From the NCBI GenBank assembly GCA_046350295.1, contig JAXMAR010000031.1, positions 1 to 64,000 of the forward strand: a stretch of 64,000 bases of DNA. Direction: 5' to 3'. The translations under genes and the position numbers were made by a program. This document shows, piece by piece, positions 48,492-59,369 of the stretch (the stretch's first letter is position 1; the number at the start of each line of letters is the position of its first letter). This DNA is from JAXMAR01 sp046350295 (GTDB lineage Bacteria > Planctomycetota > Planctomycetia > Gemmatales > Gemmataceae). The notes under the pieces are model-generated. The model was not told the origin of the DNA and ran no database searches. It saw nothing but the letters and a program-made list of their open reading frames with translations.

Positions 48492-50396
48492 TTAGACGCA
48501 AAGAGCGACGAATTCCTCGGCGAGCCGGTCCAGCCGTCCATCGATGTCCGCGCAGCGCTTGTGCCACTCCGCCGCTCGCTCTCCCGGCGGGCAGGGGGGT
48601 GACGACAGCTCCAGGTATGCCTTCGCCTTGGGCTCCGTGCCGCTGGGCCGCAGGGCGATCCGGGCGTCGCTCCCCATGTGAAAGACTTCCAGAAAGTTTC
48701 AGGCGGCGCGGTCGGTCTCTCCCTTGAATGGGCCCATCCAACCGTCCTCATCCCACAGGTCGTCTACCTGTCGAAAACCAAGCCGCCAATCGACCCGGGC
48801 AGGATCGCCGCGCAAGCGATCCAGCAGCCGCGCCATGTTGCGCTTCCCCTCGACGCCCGGCAGCACGATGGTCCGCAGCTCATTGCGGAAGTAGCCGAAC
48901 TGCCGGTGCAGATCGTCGAGGTAGTCGACGACGGTCCGGCCTTTGCGTTTTTGATCGAGGGCGAGTTCGGCGAGCAGAAGCGCCGCGGCGGCCGCGTCCT
49001 TGTCGCGGACCTTCGGTGTCAGGAGGATGCCGTGGCTCTCCTCGCAGGCGATGACAAAGTCTTCCGGCGTTCCCTGCACGTCCTGCCAGGCGCCGTGCTG
49101 CTCCAGCTGCCAGAGCACGTCGGCCATGTACTTGAAGCCGACGAGGAGATTGTCGACGACCTGGGCGCGGAAATGGCGGGCGATGCGCGCGATCAGGCCC
49201 GTGGTCACCAGCGTCGTCAAGACAAGGGGAGCGTCCGGCGCCATGCCGTTCTCGATCAGCTTCGCCAGCTTGAAGTGGGTGAGCAGGGCGGCGATCTGGT
49301 TGCCGGTGAGGAAGCGAAACTCGCCTGCCGCGTCCGGCGCCATGCAACCGAGCCGGTCCGCGTCCGGATCCGTGGCCAGCACCAGGTCCGCGCACAGCTC
49401 GCGCGCGAGGCGTTCGCCACGGTCCATCGAGGCGGGGACTTCGGGATTGGCGGAGCGGGCGTTGGGGAAAAGACCATCCGGCGTCATCTGCTCGGTGACG
49501 GGCCGCACGCGGAAGCCGCACTCGAGCAAGGTCTCCATGGCGGTCAACGCGCCCACTCCGTGCAACGGCGTGAAGACGACCTGGAACTCATCGAAGCGCG
49601 GCGACGGCACGAGGCTCTGCTTGGCGCACAGGCCGATGTACGCCTTGTGCGGCGCCGCATCGAGGAAATGGATGCGGCCGGCGCGGACGGCGTCAGGCCA
49701 CGGCAGCTCCTTGATGGCGGGCGCCTGGTTGACGAGGTCGGCCATGATCTGGTCTTCGGGGGGGACCGGTTGGGCGCCGCGCTCGTCGTAGAACTTGGCC
49801 CCGTTGTCGTCGGCCGGGTTGTGGGAGGCGGAGATATTGAGGCCGCCCTGGGCGCCGAGGAGGCGGATGGCGAAGGACAGCTCCGGCGTGGCGAGATAAC
49901 GTGGGCTGTCCTCGGGCAGAGTCCAGGCGTGGATGCCGTTGGCGGCGTAGACGCGGGCGGCGTATGCGGCGAACTGGCGCGACGAGAGATGAAGGACCGG
50001 ATTGGGCAAGGCGGGATTGTAGCTCTGGCGCTGGTCCTCGAAGCGGCGTACGTCGTAGGCGAGGACCACCTTGATGTCGCCGGCGCTGGGAAATGACTCT
50101 TTCAGGTACTCGCAATGTCCCTGCACGGAAGCGCCGAGCGTCCACAGGTTCATCCGGTTGGGACCGATGCCGACGGCGCCACGGCGGCCGCCCGTGCCGA
50201 AGGGAAGGACCTGGTAGAAGCGATCGAGAAGCGGCGCCCATTTTTCTTCCGCGATCAGCCAGTGCAGCTGTGGGCGATAGGTGGCGAACTCGGGAAGCGT
50301 GAGCCAGCGCTCGAGATGCCCGAGCGCCTCGACGCGCTGCCCGACCTCGACGTCCACCGTCTCGAAACCGCGCGCCGCCCGTTGCAACAACTCCAT
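48492..50396 (-). pseudogene. Phosphohexomutase (PGM/PMM family) interrupted by in-frame TGA
   Basis: A single frame of 634 codons from ATG 50396 to TAA at 48492-48494, with one TGA at 48699-48701. Before it: NISASHNPADDNG (catalytic phosphoserine), DPDADRLGCM (metal loop), EESHGILLTP (sugar-binding loop). After it, still in frame: NFLEVFHMGSDARIALRPSG followed by TEPKAKAYLE, the phosphate-binding loop that the enzyme needs. The codon was probably CGA (Arg). The enzyme would interconvert hexose 1- and 6-phosphates, feeding GlgC and TreY substrates. The product ending at TGA would lack domain 4 and probably be inactive. mtnA ends... upstream: its stop lies 26 bases before this start. Confidence 0.8.
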
Positions 50397-50422
50397 GGAA
50401 ACCCTGCTCCTGTTGTGCGTCG

Positions 50423-51472
50423 TCAAGAACCCAGCACGGCGCGGATGCGCTCGGTCGTCACAGGCTGAATCATGCCGCGCTCGGTAATCAGGCCGGCGAT
50501 GAGACGCGCGGGGGTGACGTCGAAGGCGGGGTTGTAGACCTTGACGCCTTCCGGCGCCGTTTGCCTGCCCAGGCCGTGGGTGATCTCACGCGGATCACGC
50601 TGCTCGATGGGAATGGCCGAGCCGTCCGCGAGAGAGAGATCGAAGGTGCTCGACGGGGCGGCAATGTAGAACGGGATGTGATGGGCGTGGGCGAGCAAGG
50701 CGACCCCGTAGGTGCCGATCTTGTTGGCGGCGTCGCCGTTGGCGGCGATGCGATCGGCGCCGGTGATGACGACATGGACCTTCCCCTCCTTCATCACCTG
50801 GGCGGCCATGTTGTCGCAGATGAGCGTGACGTCGATGCCATGCTGCATCAACTCCCAGGCGGTGAGGCGAGCGCCTTGCAAAAGCGGCCGCGTCTCATCG
50901 GCGAAGACGGCGAAGCGGGCGCCAGCTTCGGCCGCGGCGTACATGACGGCCAGGGCCGTGCCATACTCGGCGGTGGCCAGACCGCCGGCGTTGCAGTGCG
51001 TGAGGATGCCCTGGCCGTTGCGGATAAGATGGGCGCCCGCTTTGCCGATGGCCCGGCACATAGCGGCGTCTTCGGTCTGTATGGCCAGGGCCTCCCGCCA
51101 GAGCGCCTCGTGCAGCGCCGCCGGGGCCAGGTCGGACAGGCGCCGGGCGGTCGCTTCCATGCGCTCGAGCGCCCAGAAGAGGTTGACGGCGGTCGGCCGG
51201 CTGGAACGCAGATAATTCGCCACCTCGCCGAGGCGCCGCGCGAATGCGCCCCGATCGGTCGTGAAGCCCTTCAAGCCGAGGACAACCCCCATGGCGGCGG
51301 CGACGCCGATGGCGGGAGCGCCGCGCACGCGCAGAACGCGAATCGCCTCCCACACCTCCTCCACGCCGCGGCAATCGCGGTAGGAAAGCTGGGCCGGCAG
51401 CAGCGTCTGATCGATGACGCGGACAAAGCCGTCGGCGCCGCCGATCCAGGCGATGGTTTGTGGAGAAGCCAT
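50423..51472 (-). CDS. mtnA: S-methyl-5-thioribose-1-phosphate isomerase
   Basis: A 349-residue enzyme of the methionine salvage pathway, converting methylthioribose-1-phosphate to methylthioribulose-1-phosphate. Seen: VRGAPAIGVAAAMG, the catalytic cysteine in THCNAGGLATAEYGTA, and the catalytic aspartate in TGADRIAANGDAANKIGT; PAFDVTPARLIAGLITE closes the protein. It belongs to the eIF2B-alpha-like fold. No other salvage genes (mtnB, mtnD and so on) are near. The phosphohexomutase gene starts 26 bases downstream, so they may share a transcript. Confidence 0.95.
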   Translation of the reverse strand: MASPQTIAWIGGADGFVRVIDQTLLPAQLSYRDCRGVEEVWEAIRVLRVRGAPAIGVAAAMGVVLGLKGFTTDRGAFARRLGEVANYLRSSRPTAVNLFWALERMEATARRLSDLAPAALHEALWREALAIQTEDAAMCRAIGKAGAHLIRNGQGILTHCNAGGLATAEYGTALAVMYAAAEAGARFAVFADETRPLLQGARLTAWELMQHGIDVTLICDNMAAQVMKEGKVHVVITGADRIAANGDAANKIGTYGVALLAHAHHIPFYIAAPSSTFDLSLADGSAIPIEQRDPREITHGLGRQTAPEGVKVYNPAFDVTPARLIAGLITERGMIQPVTTERIRAVLGS

Positions 51473-51704
51473 GAAGACAGGAGAGAACTTGGATTTCGGG
51501 ATGACACGGGACGCCGGTTCTCGTCATAATATGGTTCTTCATCCGGCCATCCCGGTTCCTGCTTGACTTCGCCCGGCCGAGCGGAAAAAAAAACGGCTGA
51601 AGCCGGCTTGTTCGTCGTCTTACCATTATGGGGTCCGCGCCCGCAGGAGTCCGCGCCCGCGCGAGCTGCGGCCAGCGTCGACTCGTTTTCTGGAAATCAA
51701 CACC

Positions 51705-54212
51705 ATGCCGGTTACCGCAATCTGTCCGCAATGTCAGGCTACGTACAAGCTGGGCGAGAACCTGTTCGGCAAACAGGTCCGCTGCAAGAAGTGCCAGGCC
51801 GCCTTCACCGTCGGGAAACCGGCCGCCAAGAAGCCGGACAAGCCGGATGTCAAGAAGACGATGGTCGCCCCGGAGGACGCCATCCAGGAGGCGCCGAAGG
51901 CCGCGCCGCGCCCGGCCGCCGTCCCGACCGCCAAAGCGGCCAAGACGGCGCCGCAAGCCGCCGCGCCCAAGCCTCGACCTAAGGTCGAGGATGACGAGGA
52001 GATCATCGAAGCGACCGCCGCCCCGCCGCGACCCACGCGCGACGAAGACGAGGGCTTCGTCGAAGCGAGCGCCGCCCCGCCGCTTCGCGTGCCGGCGCCG
52101 GCGCCCCCGCCCCGGCCCGCGTTCGACGACGATAGCGGCGCGCGACGCGGCCGGGACGATGAGCGCGGCGACCGCGACCGCCGCGACGACCGCGGACCGC
52201 GCCGCCCGCGCGATGATTTCGACGACGTCCGCGGCGGCCGGCGTCCGCGCCGGGATTTCGACGACGTCCGTAAGCCGCGTGACGATTTCGAAGAGGAGCC
52301 GGCCCCGAAGAAGAGCCGCGCCGGGCTGATCATCGGCATCATCGTCGGCGTTCTCGTCCTGGCCGGCGGCGGCGTGGCGCTGATCTTCATCCTCGGCAAG
52401 TCGGATCCGAACAACGATCCGGAGGTCGCCGAGAAGCTCGAGGATCTCAAAGCGCGGCGCGACGAAACCACGGCCATCAATTTCTTCGCCAACTACGAGA
52501 AGCCCGAAGGACAAATGAAGCGCAAGGAGGTCGCCACGGCGCTGGAAAGCGCCCTACGCGACGACTTCCGCATACGGTTCGCGGGGGACGACCAGCTCGT
52601 CACGGCGTACGCCAAGTGGGCGACCTCGGAGAACGCCACCGGCATGAGCGACATTCTGACCCGTCCCGGCCGGCGCCTCATGGTGGGGCGCGACCGCATC
52701 ATCCGGGCCCTGGCCGCGTTCAAGGACGAGAGCGCCGCCCAGGCGCTGGGCCGCATCGCCGTGCGCGAATTCTTTGACCGCCAGATGGCGCTCGACGGCC
52801 TCGCTTCCATGGGAGAGCCCGGCGAGAAGGAACTGGGCAAGTACGTGTTCGACAATGACGGCAACCTGCGCATGGCGGCCCAGAAAGCGCTGCGCGACGC
52901 GGGGGCCAAGCAGGACAAGTTCATCGACGGCGCGGTCCGCGTCCTGGTCGACCCCGCCCACCCCGCGCGCGACGCGGCGGTCAGTTTCCTGGCCGAGTAC
53001 CCCGAGCCTCCGCCCGAGCGGAGCAAGGAAGTGGCGCAAAAGATCGTCGACGTTCTCGGCGAGAAGCGGCCCTTCAATCCCAACCCCGACGTGCTCGCCA
53101 AGGCCGCCGCCAAATGGGCCGTCAAGGATGGCGCCAACGTCGTCATCGACGCCGCGCTCGCCATCATGGCCGACAAGAAGCATTCGCAGCGCGGCCTGTG
53201 CGTCAACATCCTGCGCGACATCAAGAGCCCGCCTCCCGAGCGCAGCAAGGAGGTGTGCGAGAAAACCATGCTCCTCATCCAGGAGCGCGCCTTCATCGTC
53301 TCCGACGGCGCCACCGCCATCCTCCCGGTCTGGCTCACCAAGGAGTCGGTCACCGCGGTCGCCAAGGCGGTCCAGGAGGCCGACCTCAACACCAACTGCG
53401 AGAAGCTCATCACCGCGCTCGCCGTCTACAAGGACACCGCCGGCGTCCCGGAAGCCATCGGCAGCCGCATCCTCGCCAACAATCCCAGCGAACAGCGGAC
53501 CGCCGAGAAGCTTTTGACGGGCCTGGCGCCGGCTGCCTACACCAAGGGCTTGCTCGCCCATCTCCACGATCCCAACCCATTCGTGCGCGAACGCGTCCGC
53601 AACTCCCTGTCCAAAGCGGGCGTCGGCCTGGAAGACATGGTCAAGCAAACCATCCAGGATCTCGGCTCCGCCAACGCCGACGTGCGCCACCAGGCCGTCG
53701 AGTTCCTCGCCAAGAACCCGGCCGTCCCCGCGCTGCGCGACGCCGCCGCGAAGGGGCTCAACGCGCTGGTCTACGAGGACAATGTCTTCCGCCGCGATCA
53801 GGTCTTCAACGCTCTGGCCTCCTGGTGGAACAAGGAGAGCATGGCGCTTTTGTGCAAAACCGTCAACGACCCGGCCAACACCTGGCTGCGGCACAAATCG
53901 ATCGAGACCCTCGCCAAGATGGGCGAGCCGGCTCTCGCCAACAACATCGCTTATCGCCTCAAGTTCAGCGAAGACCGCTTCCCCGCCTCCAACGCCCTGC
54001 GCAGCATGGGGTCGAAGGCCGAAGGGTACGTGGCGCCCTATCTCCTCGACACCGATAGCGCCGTACGCAATGAGGCGCTGCGCGTTCTCGAACAGATCGG
54101 CACCAGCGCCAGCGTCCCGTACTTCAACAAGGCCCTGATGGCCTACGGCGCCGCCGACCGTGGCTTCGCGCTCTCCCTCAATCGCATCGGCGCGACGATC
54201 TCGAAACGCTGA
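51705..54212 (+). CDS. Zinc-ribbon, membrane-anchored HEAT-repeat protein
   Basis: An 835-residue protein. The N-terminus has an MJ0042-like zinc ribbon (C7, C10, C27, C30: CPQC and CKKC). A disordered Pro/Ala/Asp/Arg-rich linker (about 40-200) with RDDFDDVR-type repeats follows, then one transmembrane helix (about 206-230), and an alpha-helical part from about 250 to the end with repeated 30-40-residue HEAT-like units (for example VREFFDRQMALDGLASMGEP and LRHKSIETLAKMGEPALAN). The ribbon would be cytoplasmic and the HEAT part outside the membrane. Planctomycetes have many such proteins; their role is unknown, perhaps protein binding. It is followed by a small lipoprotein gene. Confidence 0.8.
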   Translation: MPVTAICPQCQATYKLGENLFGKQVRCKKCQAAFTVGKPAAKKPDKPDVKKTMVAPEDAIQEAPKAAPRPAAVPTAKAAKTAPQAAAPKPRPKVEDDEEIIEATAAPPRPTRDEDEGFVEASAAPPLRVPAPAPPPRPAFDDDSGARRGRDDERGDRDRRDDRGPRRPRDDFDDVRGGRRPRRDFDDVRKPRDDFEEEPAPKKSRAGLIIGIIVGVLVLAGGGVALIFILGKSDPNNDPEVAEKLEDLKARRDETTAINFFANYEKPEGQMKRKEVATALESALRDDFRIRFAGDDQLVTAYAKWATSENATGMSDILTRPGRRLMVGRDRIIRALAAFKDESAAQALGRIAVREFFDRQMALDGLASMGEPGEKELGKYVFDNDGNLRMAAQKALRDAGAKQDKFIDGAVRVLVDPAHPARDAAVSFLAEYPEPPPERSKEVAQKIVDVLGEKRPFNPNPDVLAKAAAKWAVKDGANVVIDAALAIMADKKHSQRGLCVNILRDIKSPPPERSKEVCEKTMLLIQERAFIVSDGATAILPVWLTKESVTAVAKAVQEADLNTNCEKLITALAVYKDTAGVPEAIGSRILANNPSEQRTAEKLLTGLAPAAYTKGLLAHLHDPNPFVRERVRNSLSKAGVGLEDMVKQTIQDLGSANADVRHQAVEFLAKNPAVPALRDAAAKGLNALVYEDNVFRRDQVFNALASWWNKESMALLCKTVNDPANTWLRHKSIETLAKMGEPALANNIAYRLKFSEDRFPASNALRSMGSKAEGYVAPYLLDTDSAVRNEALRVLEQIGTSASVPYFNKALMAYGAADRGFALSLNRIGATISKR

Positions 54213-54291
54213 CGGGCATGCGCCGGACGACGCTTGACCTTGGCTCTACTCAGAGCTTCTGTCACAATGGCCGACGCTCATGGAGGAGACC

Positions 54292-54534
54292 ATGCGCGTC
54301 GCCCTCGCTCTCGTACTCCTGCTCTGCGCCGGCTGCGACGACAGCACGCCCGACTGGGGCGAACGCGCTCGCGAGCGCGCCGCTCTGAACCGCAACATCG
54401 CTCTCTTGCGTAAGATCGTCGACGACATGACACCACGCTACAACACGCTCACCCCGGCCGAGAAGGACCTCTACGGCAAAGCGTCTCTGGAGCTGCGCTC
54501 CGAACAGCAGCGACTTCAAGATCTCGGCGGGTGA
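54292..54534 (+). CDS. Small predicted lipoprotein
   Basis: An 80-residue protein. The start at 54292 follows GGAGGAGA; an ATG four codons earlier overlaps that site. The leader MRVALALVLLLCAGC ends in a lipobox-like CAGC, so Cys15 would be lipidated; the -3 position is Cys instead of Leu, slightly atypical. The mature part is a charged helix hairpin. Function is unknown. It is convergent with the ABC permease gene, 4 bases apart. Confidence 0.7.
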   Translation: MRVALALVLLLCAGCDDSTPDWGERARERAALNRNIALLRKIVDDMTPRYNTLTPAEKDLYGKASLELRSEQQRLQDLGG

Positions 54535-54538
54535 CAGT

Positions 54539-55420
54539 TTACAGCGGCGCCGGCAGGTCCCTTCTGCTGAAGACGAGCAGCGCCGCGGCATAGCCGAGAG
54601 ATCCCAGTCCCAGCAGCACGCCCAAGCGCAGCCAGACCATGCCCATTCGCGCCCAATCGGCGTGCAGGATGATCGTCTGCGGATCGAAATAGTAAAAGAC
54701 GGTGTACGGCCGGACAAACGCCACATCTCCCCAGAGCTGAGCGAGGACGTTCAAGAGGAACATGAGAAGCGTGCTGATCACGCCGATGCCGAGAACGCGC
54801 GAGCGGAAGCGGCCCAGGGCGGAGATGAAGATCGAAAGGCCCGAAATCGCGAAGAGCAGGAAAGCATGGCTCAAGAGAGCGGGCGCCAGGCGCAGCGGAT
54901 CGACACGTAGATCGGGGTTGGCGTGGTCCAGCAGTCCGACCGCCGCCAGGCCGACCATGCTGCCCAGAAACATCGACAGGCAGAGAGCCGGGATCGCCAG
55001 GCATTCGATCAGAAGATGCGCCAGGACGAGCCGGCTGCGCGGGACCGGCTGCGCCAGCAGAAGCTCCATCGTGCCTCGGTCCAGTTCGCCGGCCAGCGCC
55101 CCCGAGCTGCGGCCGATCGCCCAGACGCAGAGGATGATCTGCACGACCGGATGCACGAAGCCGATGGAGAAGGTGTCGAGCGCGCGGGTCACATCGATGT
55201 CGCCGCCCATCAGCACCTTGATCACCTGGCCGGGGCCCTGAAAGAGTACGCTTTCGAACAGGTCCTTCATCGCGCGCAGCGTCGGGTTTTCCAGGATCCT
55301 GACCGAAATGGTGTGCGTGACCCGGGCCCACAGCATCTCGAACAGAAAGAGCAAGGCGCAGACGGCGATCAGGCCGAAGCGCACGTCGCGGAGCAGCTTC
55401 AGGAACAGCGTGCGCGTCAT
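54539..55420 (-). CDS. ABC-2-type transporter permease
   Basis: A 293-residue membrane protein with about six hydrophobic segments and the ABC-2 permease pattern: an N-terminal helix (FGLIAVCALLFLFEMLW), a periplasmic loop of about 50 residues, then GELDRGTMELLLAQPVPRSR, the cytoplasmic coupling stretch typical of NosY/YhaP-type permeases. Its ATG at 55420 overlaps the ATPase stop by four bases (ATGA), so it is coupled. Such transporters usually export drugs, lipids or peptides; the cargo is unknown. Confidence 0.85.
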   Translation of the reverse strand: MTRTLFLKLLRDVRFGLIAVCALLFLFEMLWARVTHTISVRILENPTLRAMKDLFESVLFQGPGQVIKVLMGGDIDVTRALDTFSIGFVHPVVQIILCVWAIGRSSGALAGELDRGTMELLLAQPVPRSRLVLAHLLIECLAIPALCLSMFLGSMVGLAAVGLLDHANPDLRVDPLRLAPALLSHAFLLFAISGLSIFISALGRFRSRVLGIGVISTLLMFLLNVLAQLWGDVAFVRPYTVFYYFDPQTIILHADWARMGMVWLRLGVLLGLGSLGYAAALLVFSRRDLPAPL

Positions 55421-56280
55421 GCCTCGTTTCCGTGATAGCGGTGGTAGATCGGCCCCAGGCCTTGCGGCTCGATGCGCACGTCGCGCACGGCTTGCCCGGC
55501 CAGCCAGGCGAGCAGCTCCGGCAGCGGGCCGTCGTAATCGAAGATCAGCTCGCGCTCCTTGCGCACGACGCCGGTCTTGGCCGGCGGCGTGATCTGGTCG
55601 TTGTCGCTCCAGACATGAACGCGCTTGGCCGAGCGCAGGTCGGCCAGACGCTGGACGTGGACCAGCTTGCCCTCCTTCAAAATGCCGACGCGGTCGCACA
55701 CCTGCTCGACCTCGCCGAGAACGTGCGAGGAGAAGAGGACCGCCTGGCCGCGCCGCCGCGCTTCCCGGATCTGCTCCAGAAGTTCGTCGCGCATCGTCGG
55801 ATCGAGGGCGTTGGTCGGCTCGTCGAGGATCACCAGCGGCGTCCGCGGCAACAAGACCTGAAGCAGCGCCACCTTACGCTTCATGCCGGAGGAAAGCGTC
55901 GCCAGCGGCCGGGAGATGTCGATGTCGAACGCCCTGGCGAGCGGCTCGAGATCGTGAAAGTCGCGCTGCCCGCGCAGCCGGCCGAGGAACTGGACGAGCT
56001 GCCGGCACGTCATGTTCTCATAAAGCCGCAGCTCACCGGGCAGATACGCGACCTGCCGCCGGGCCGCGACGCTGTCGCTCCAGCATTCGTGCTCGCCGAT
56101 CCAGGCATGCCCGAGCGTCGGCCGCAGGAAGCCGAGCATGAGCCTGAGGGCCGTCGACTTGCCGGAGCCGTTGGGCCCGAGCAGGCCGAAGATCTCCCCC
56201 GGAGCGACCTGGAGGTCGAGGCTGTCGAGGGCGCGGAAGCGGCCGTAGTCCTTGGTCAGTTGTTCCGTGCGGAGGAGCAT
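55417..56280 (-). CDS. ABC transporter ATP-binding protein
   Basis: A 287-residue nucleotide-binding subunit. Walker A GPNGSGKST (about 36-44), a Q-loop near QVAYLPGE, signature LSSGMKRK, Walker B LVILDEPTNALDP and H-loop SSHVLGEVEQ are all present. The C-terminal 80 residues form a small accessory domain as in ABC-2-type exporters. It lies between the beta-propeller gene (its ATG directly follows that stop) and the permease (ATGA overlap), so the three form one operon. Confidence 0.93.
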   Translation of the reverse strand: MLLRTEQLTKDYGRFRALDSLDLQVAPGEIFGLLGPNGSGKSTALRLMLGFLRPTLGHAWIGEHECWSDSVAARRQVAYLPGELRLYENMTCRQLVQFLGRLRGQRDFHDLEPLARAFDIDISRPLATLSSGMKRKVALLQVLLPRTPLVILDEPTNALDPTMRDELLEQIREARRRGQAVLFSSHVLGEVEQVCDRVGILKEGKLVHVQRLADLRSAKRVHVWSDNDQITPPAKTGVVRKERELIFDYDGPLPELLAWLAGQAVRDVRIEPQGLGPIYHRYHGNEA

Positions 56281-57531
56281 TTATTTCCCGATGCGCCACA
56301 GATGCTTGTAGGTGCGGATGTAGATCGCCCCGTCGGCGATGGCTGGAGTGCCGCGGATGATCTCCCCCTTGCCCAGTTCGTTGCGGGCAAGCTGTTCGAA
56401 TTTCATGGCGTCGGCTTTGAAGACAAAGACGTCGCCGTCGTCCGTGCCGACGTAGACGCGCTCGCCGGCGAGCACGGGCGAGCTCCAGACTTTGCTCGCG
56501 CCGAGGCGGGCCTTGTCCCAGAGTTCCTTGCCGGTCTCCGGGTCGAAGCGGTTGACGACGGCGTTCTCGCCGATGAGGAGGACGCGGTTATCGACCAGGA
56601 GCGGTGAGGCGATGCGCTGGGGATTGCCTTTGGCCTGGACCCAGAGGCGATGCGTCTTGGTCACGTCCCCCTTCCCGCCGGCCCGGACGGCCAGCGCGGG
56701 GCCATGGAAGCCGGAGAAGGCGACGACGATGTTGCCTTTCGTCACGACGGGAGAGGTGTACATCAGCCGGCCGGCGCCGTCGCAGGACCAGAGCATGTCG
56801 CCGGTTTCCGGGTTGTAACCGCGGACCTGGTCGGGGACGCCGAGGATCATCTCGTCGTGGTCACCGACCTTGGCGATGGTCGGCGTGCACCAGGAGCCGA
56901 GCCAGTCCTTGGCGTCCGTGCCGAATTTGCCGCCGGGGACGTCGGTCTGCCAGACCTTGGTCCCCTTGTCGAGATCGAGGGCGAGGAGGAACTGGCGCTC
57001 GCCCGGGCTGCACCAGAGGATGGCCGTGTTTTTGTACAGGATGACCGAGGTGGAGTTGCCCCAGATGTGGTAAAGCTTGCCCACGTCGTAGCTCCACAAC
57101 TCCTTGCCGTCGAGGTCGTAGCAGTGGACGCCGGCCGAGCCATAGCAGGCGATGACGCGTTTGCCGTCGGTCGCCGCCGTACCGGCGCAGAAGGGGTTGG
57201 TGGAGTGCGTGGGCTCGTCGTCCTTGTAGTCGACCGAGCGCTCCCAGAGCTTGGCGCCGTTCTGGCGCTTGAAGCAAAGGATGCCGCGCTTGTGCCCCTT
57301 CTTGTCGAACGACTGGGTGACGAAGATGCGGTCCTCCCAGAGGATCGGGCTGGAGTTTCCGGGCCCAGGCAGGGCCACCTTCCAGCGCACGTTTTCCTTG
57401 TCGTTCCACGTGAGCGGCGGCTCGGAGCTTGCATGGTTGTCGCCGCGCGGGCCGCGCCAAGCCGGCCAGTTCTCGGCACACACGGGCGCCGGAATGACAA
57501 GTAGCACAACCGCAAAGCGATGGAAAGACAT
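56281..57531 (-). CDS. Secreted PQQ-like beta-propeller protein
   Basis: A 416-residue exported protein with a signal peptide (residues 1-19, ending VCA). The mature part starts ENWPAWRGPRGDNHASSE, typical of planctomycete PQQ-binding-like propellers. Repeated blade motifs include GAKLWERS, GKELWSYD, GTKVWQTD and GDMLWSCD, each a Trp-docking-like strand. It probably lacks real PQQ chemistry: no quinoprotein metal/Asp site was seen. The ABC ATPase start follows its stop directly. The propeller could act as an extracytoplasmic partner of the transporter; this is inferred from gene order. Confidence 0.85.
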   Translation of the reverse strand: MSFHRFAVVLLVIPAPVCAENWPAWRGPRGDNHASSEPPLTWNDKENVRWKVALPGPGNSSPILWEDRIFVTQSFDKKGHKRGILCFKRQNGAKLWERSVDYKDDEPTHSTNPFCAGTAATDGKRVIACYGSAGVHCYDLDGKELWSYDVGKLYHIWGNSTSVILYKNTAILWCSPGERQFLLALDLDKGTKVWQTDVPGGKFGTDAKDWLGSWCTPTIAKVGDHDEMILGVPDQVRGYNPETGDMLWSCDGAGRLMYTSPVVTKGNIVVAFSGFHGPALAVRAGGKGDVTKTHRLWVQAKGNPQRIASPLLVDNRVLLIGENAVVNRFDPETGKELWDKARLGASKVWSSPVLAGERVYVGTDDGDVFVFKADAMKFEQLARNELGKGEIIRGTPAIADGAIYIRTYKHLWRIGK

Positions 57532-57611
57532 AACGGCTTCCTTGTTCCAGACGCGCGGATCGATTAGATTCTTAGCGTATCATCACTCTCCGCTCCGGGA
57601 AAGATACCACC

Positions 57612-59276
<1,665 letters not shown>

Positions 59277-59369
59277 GCACTGCGGCGGCTCGGCGCCATC
59301 TTGATTGAGAATGTCATCTCGGGTCGGAGTCGCCCATCCGAAGCGGTTCAAGCGCTCCACAAAGGAACC

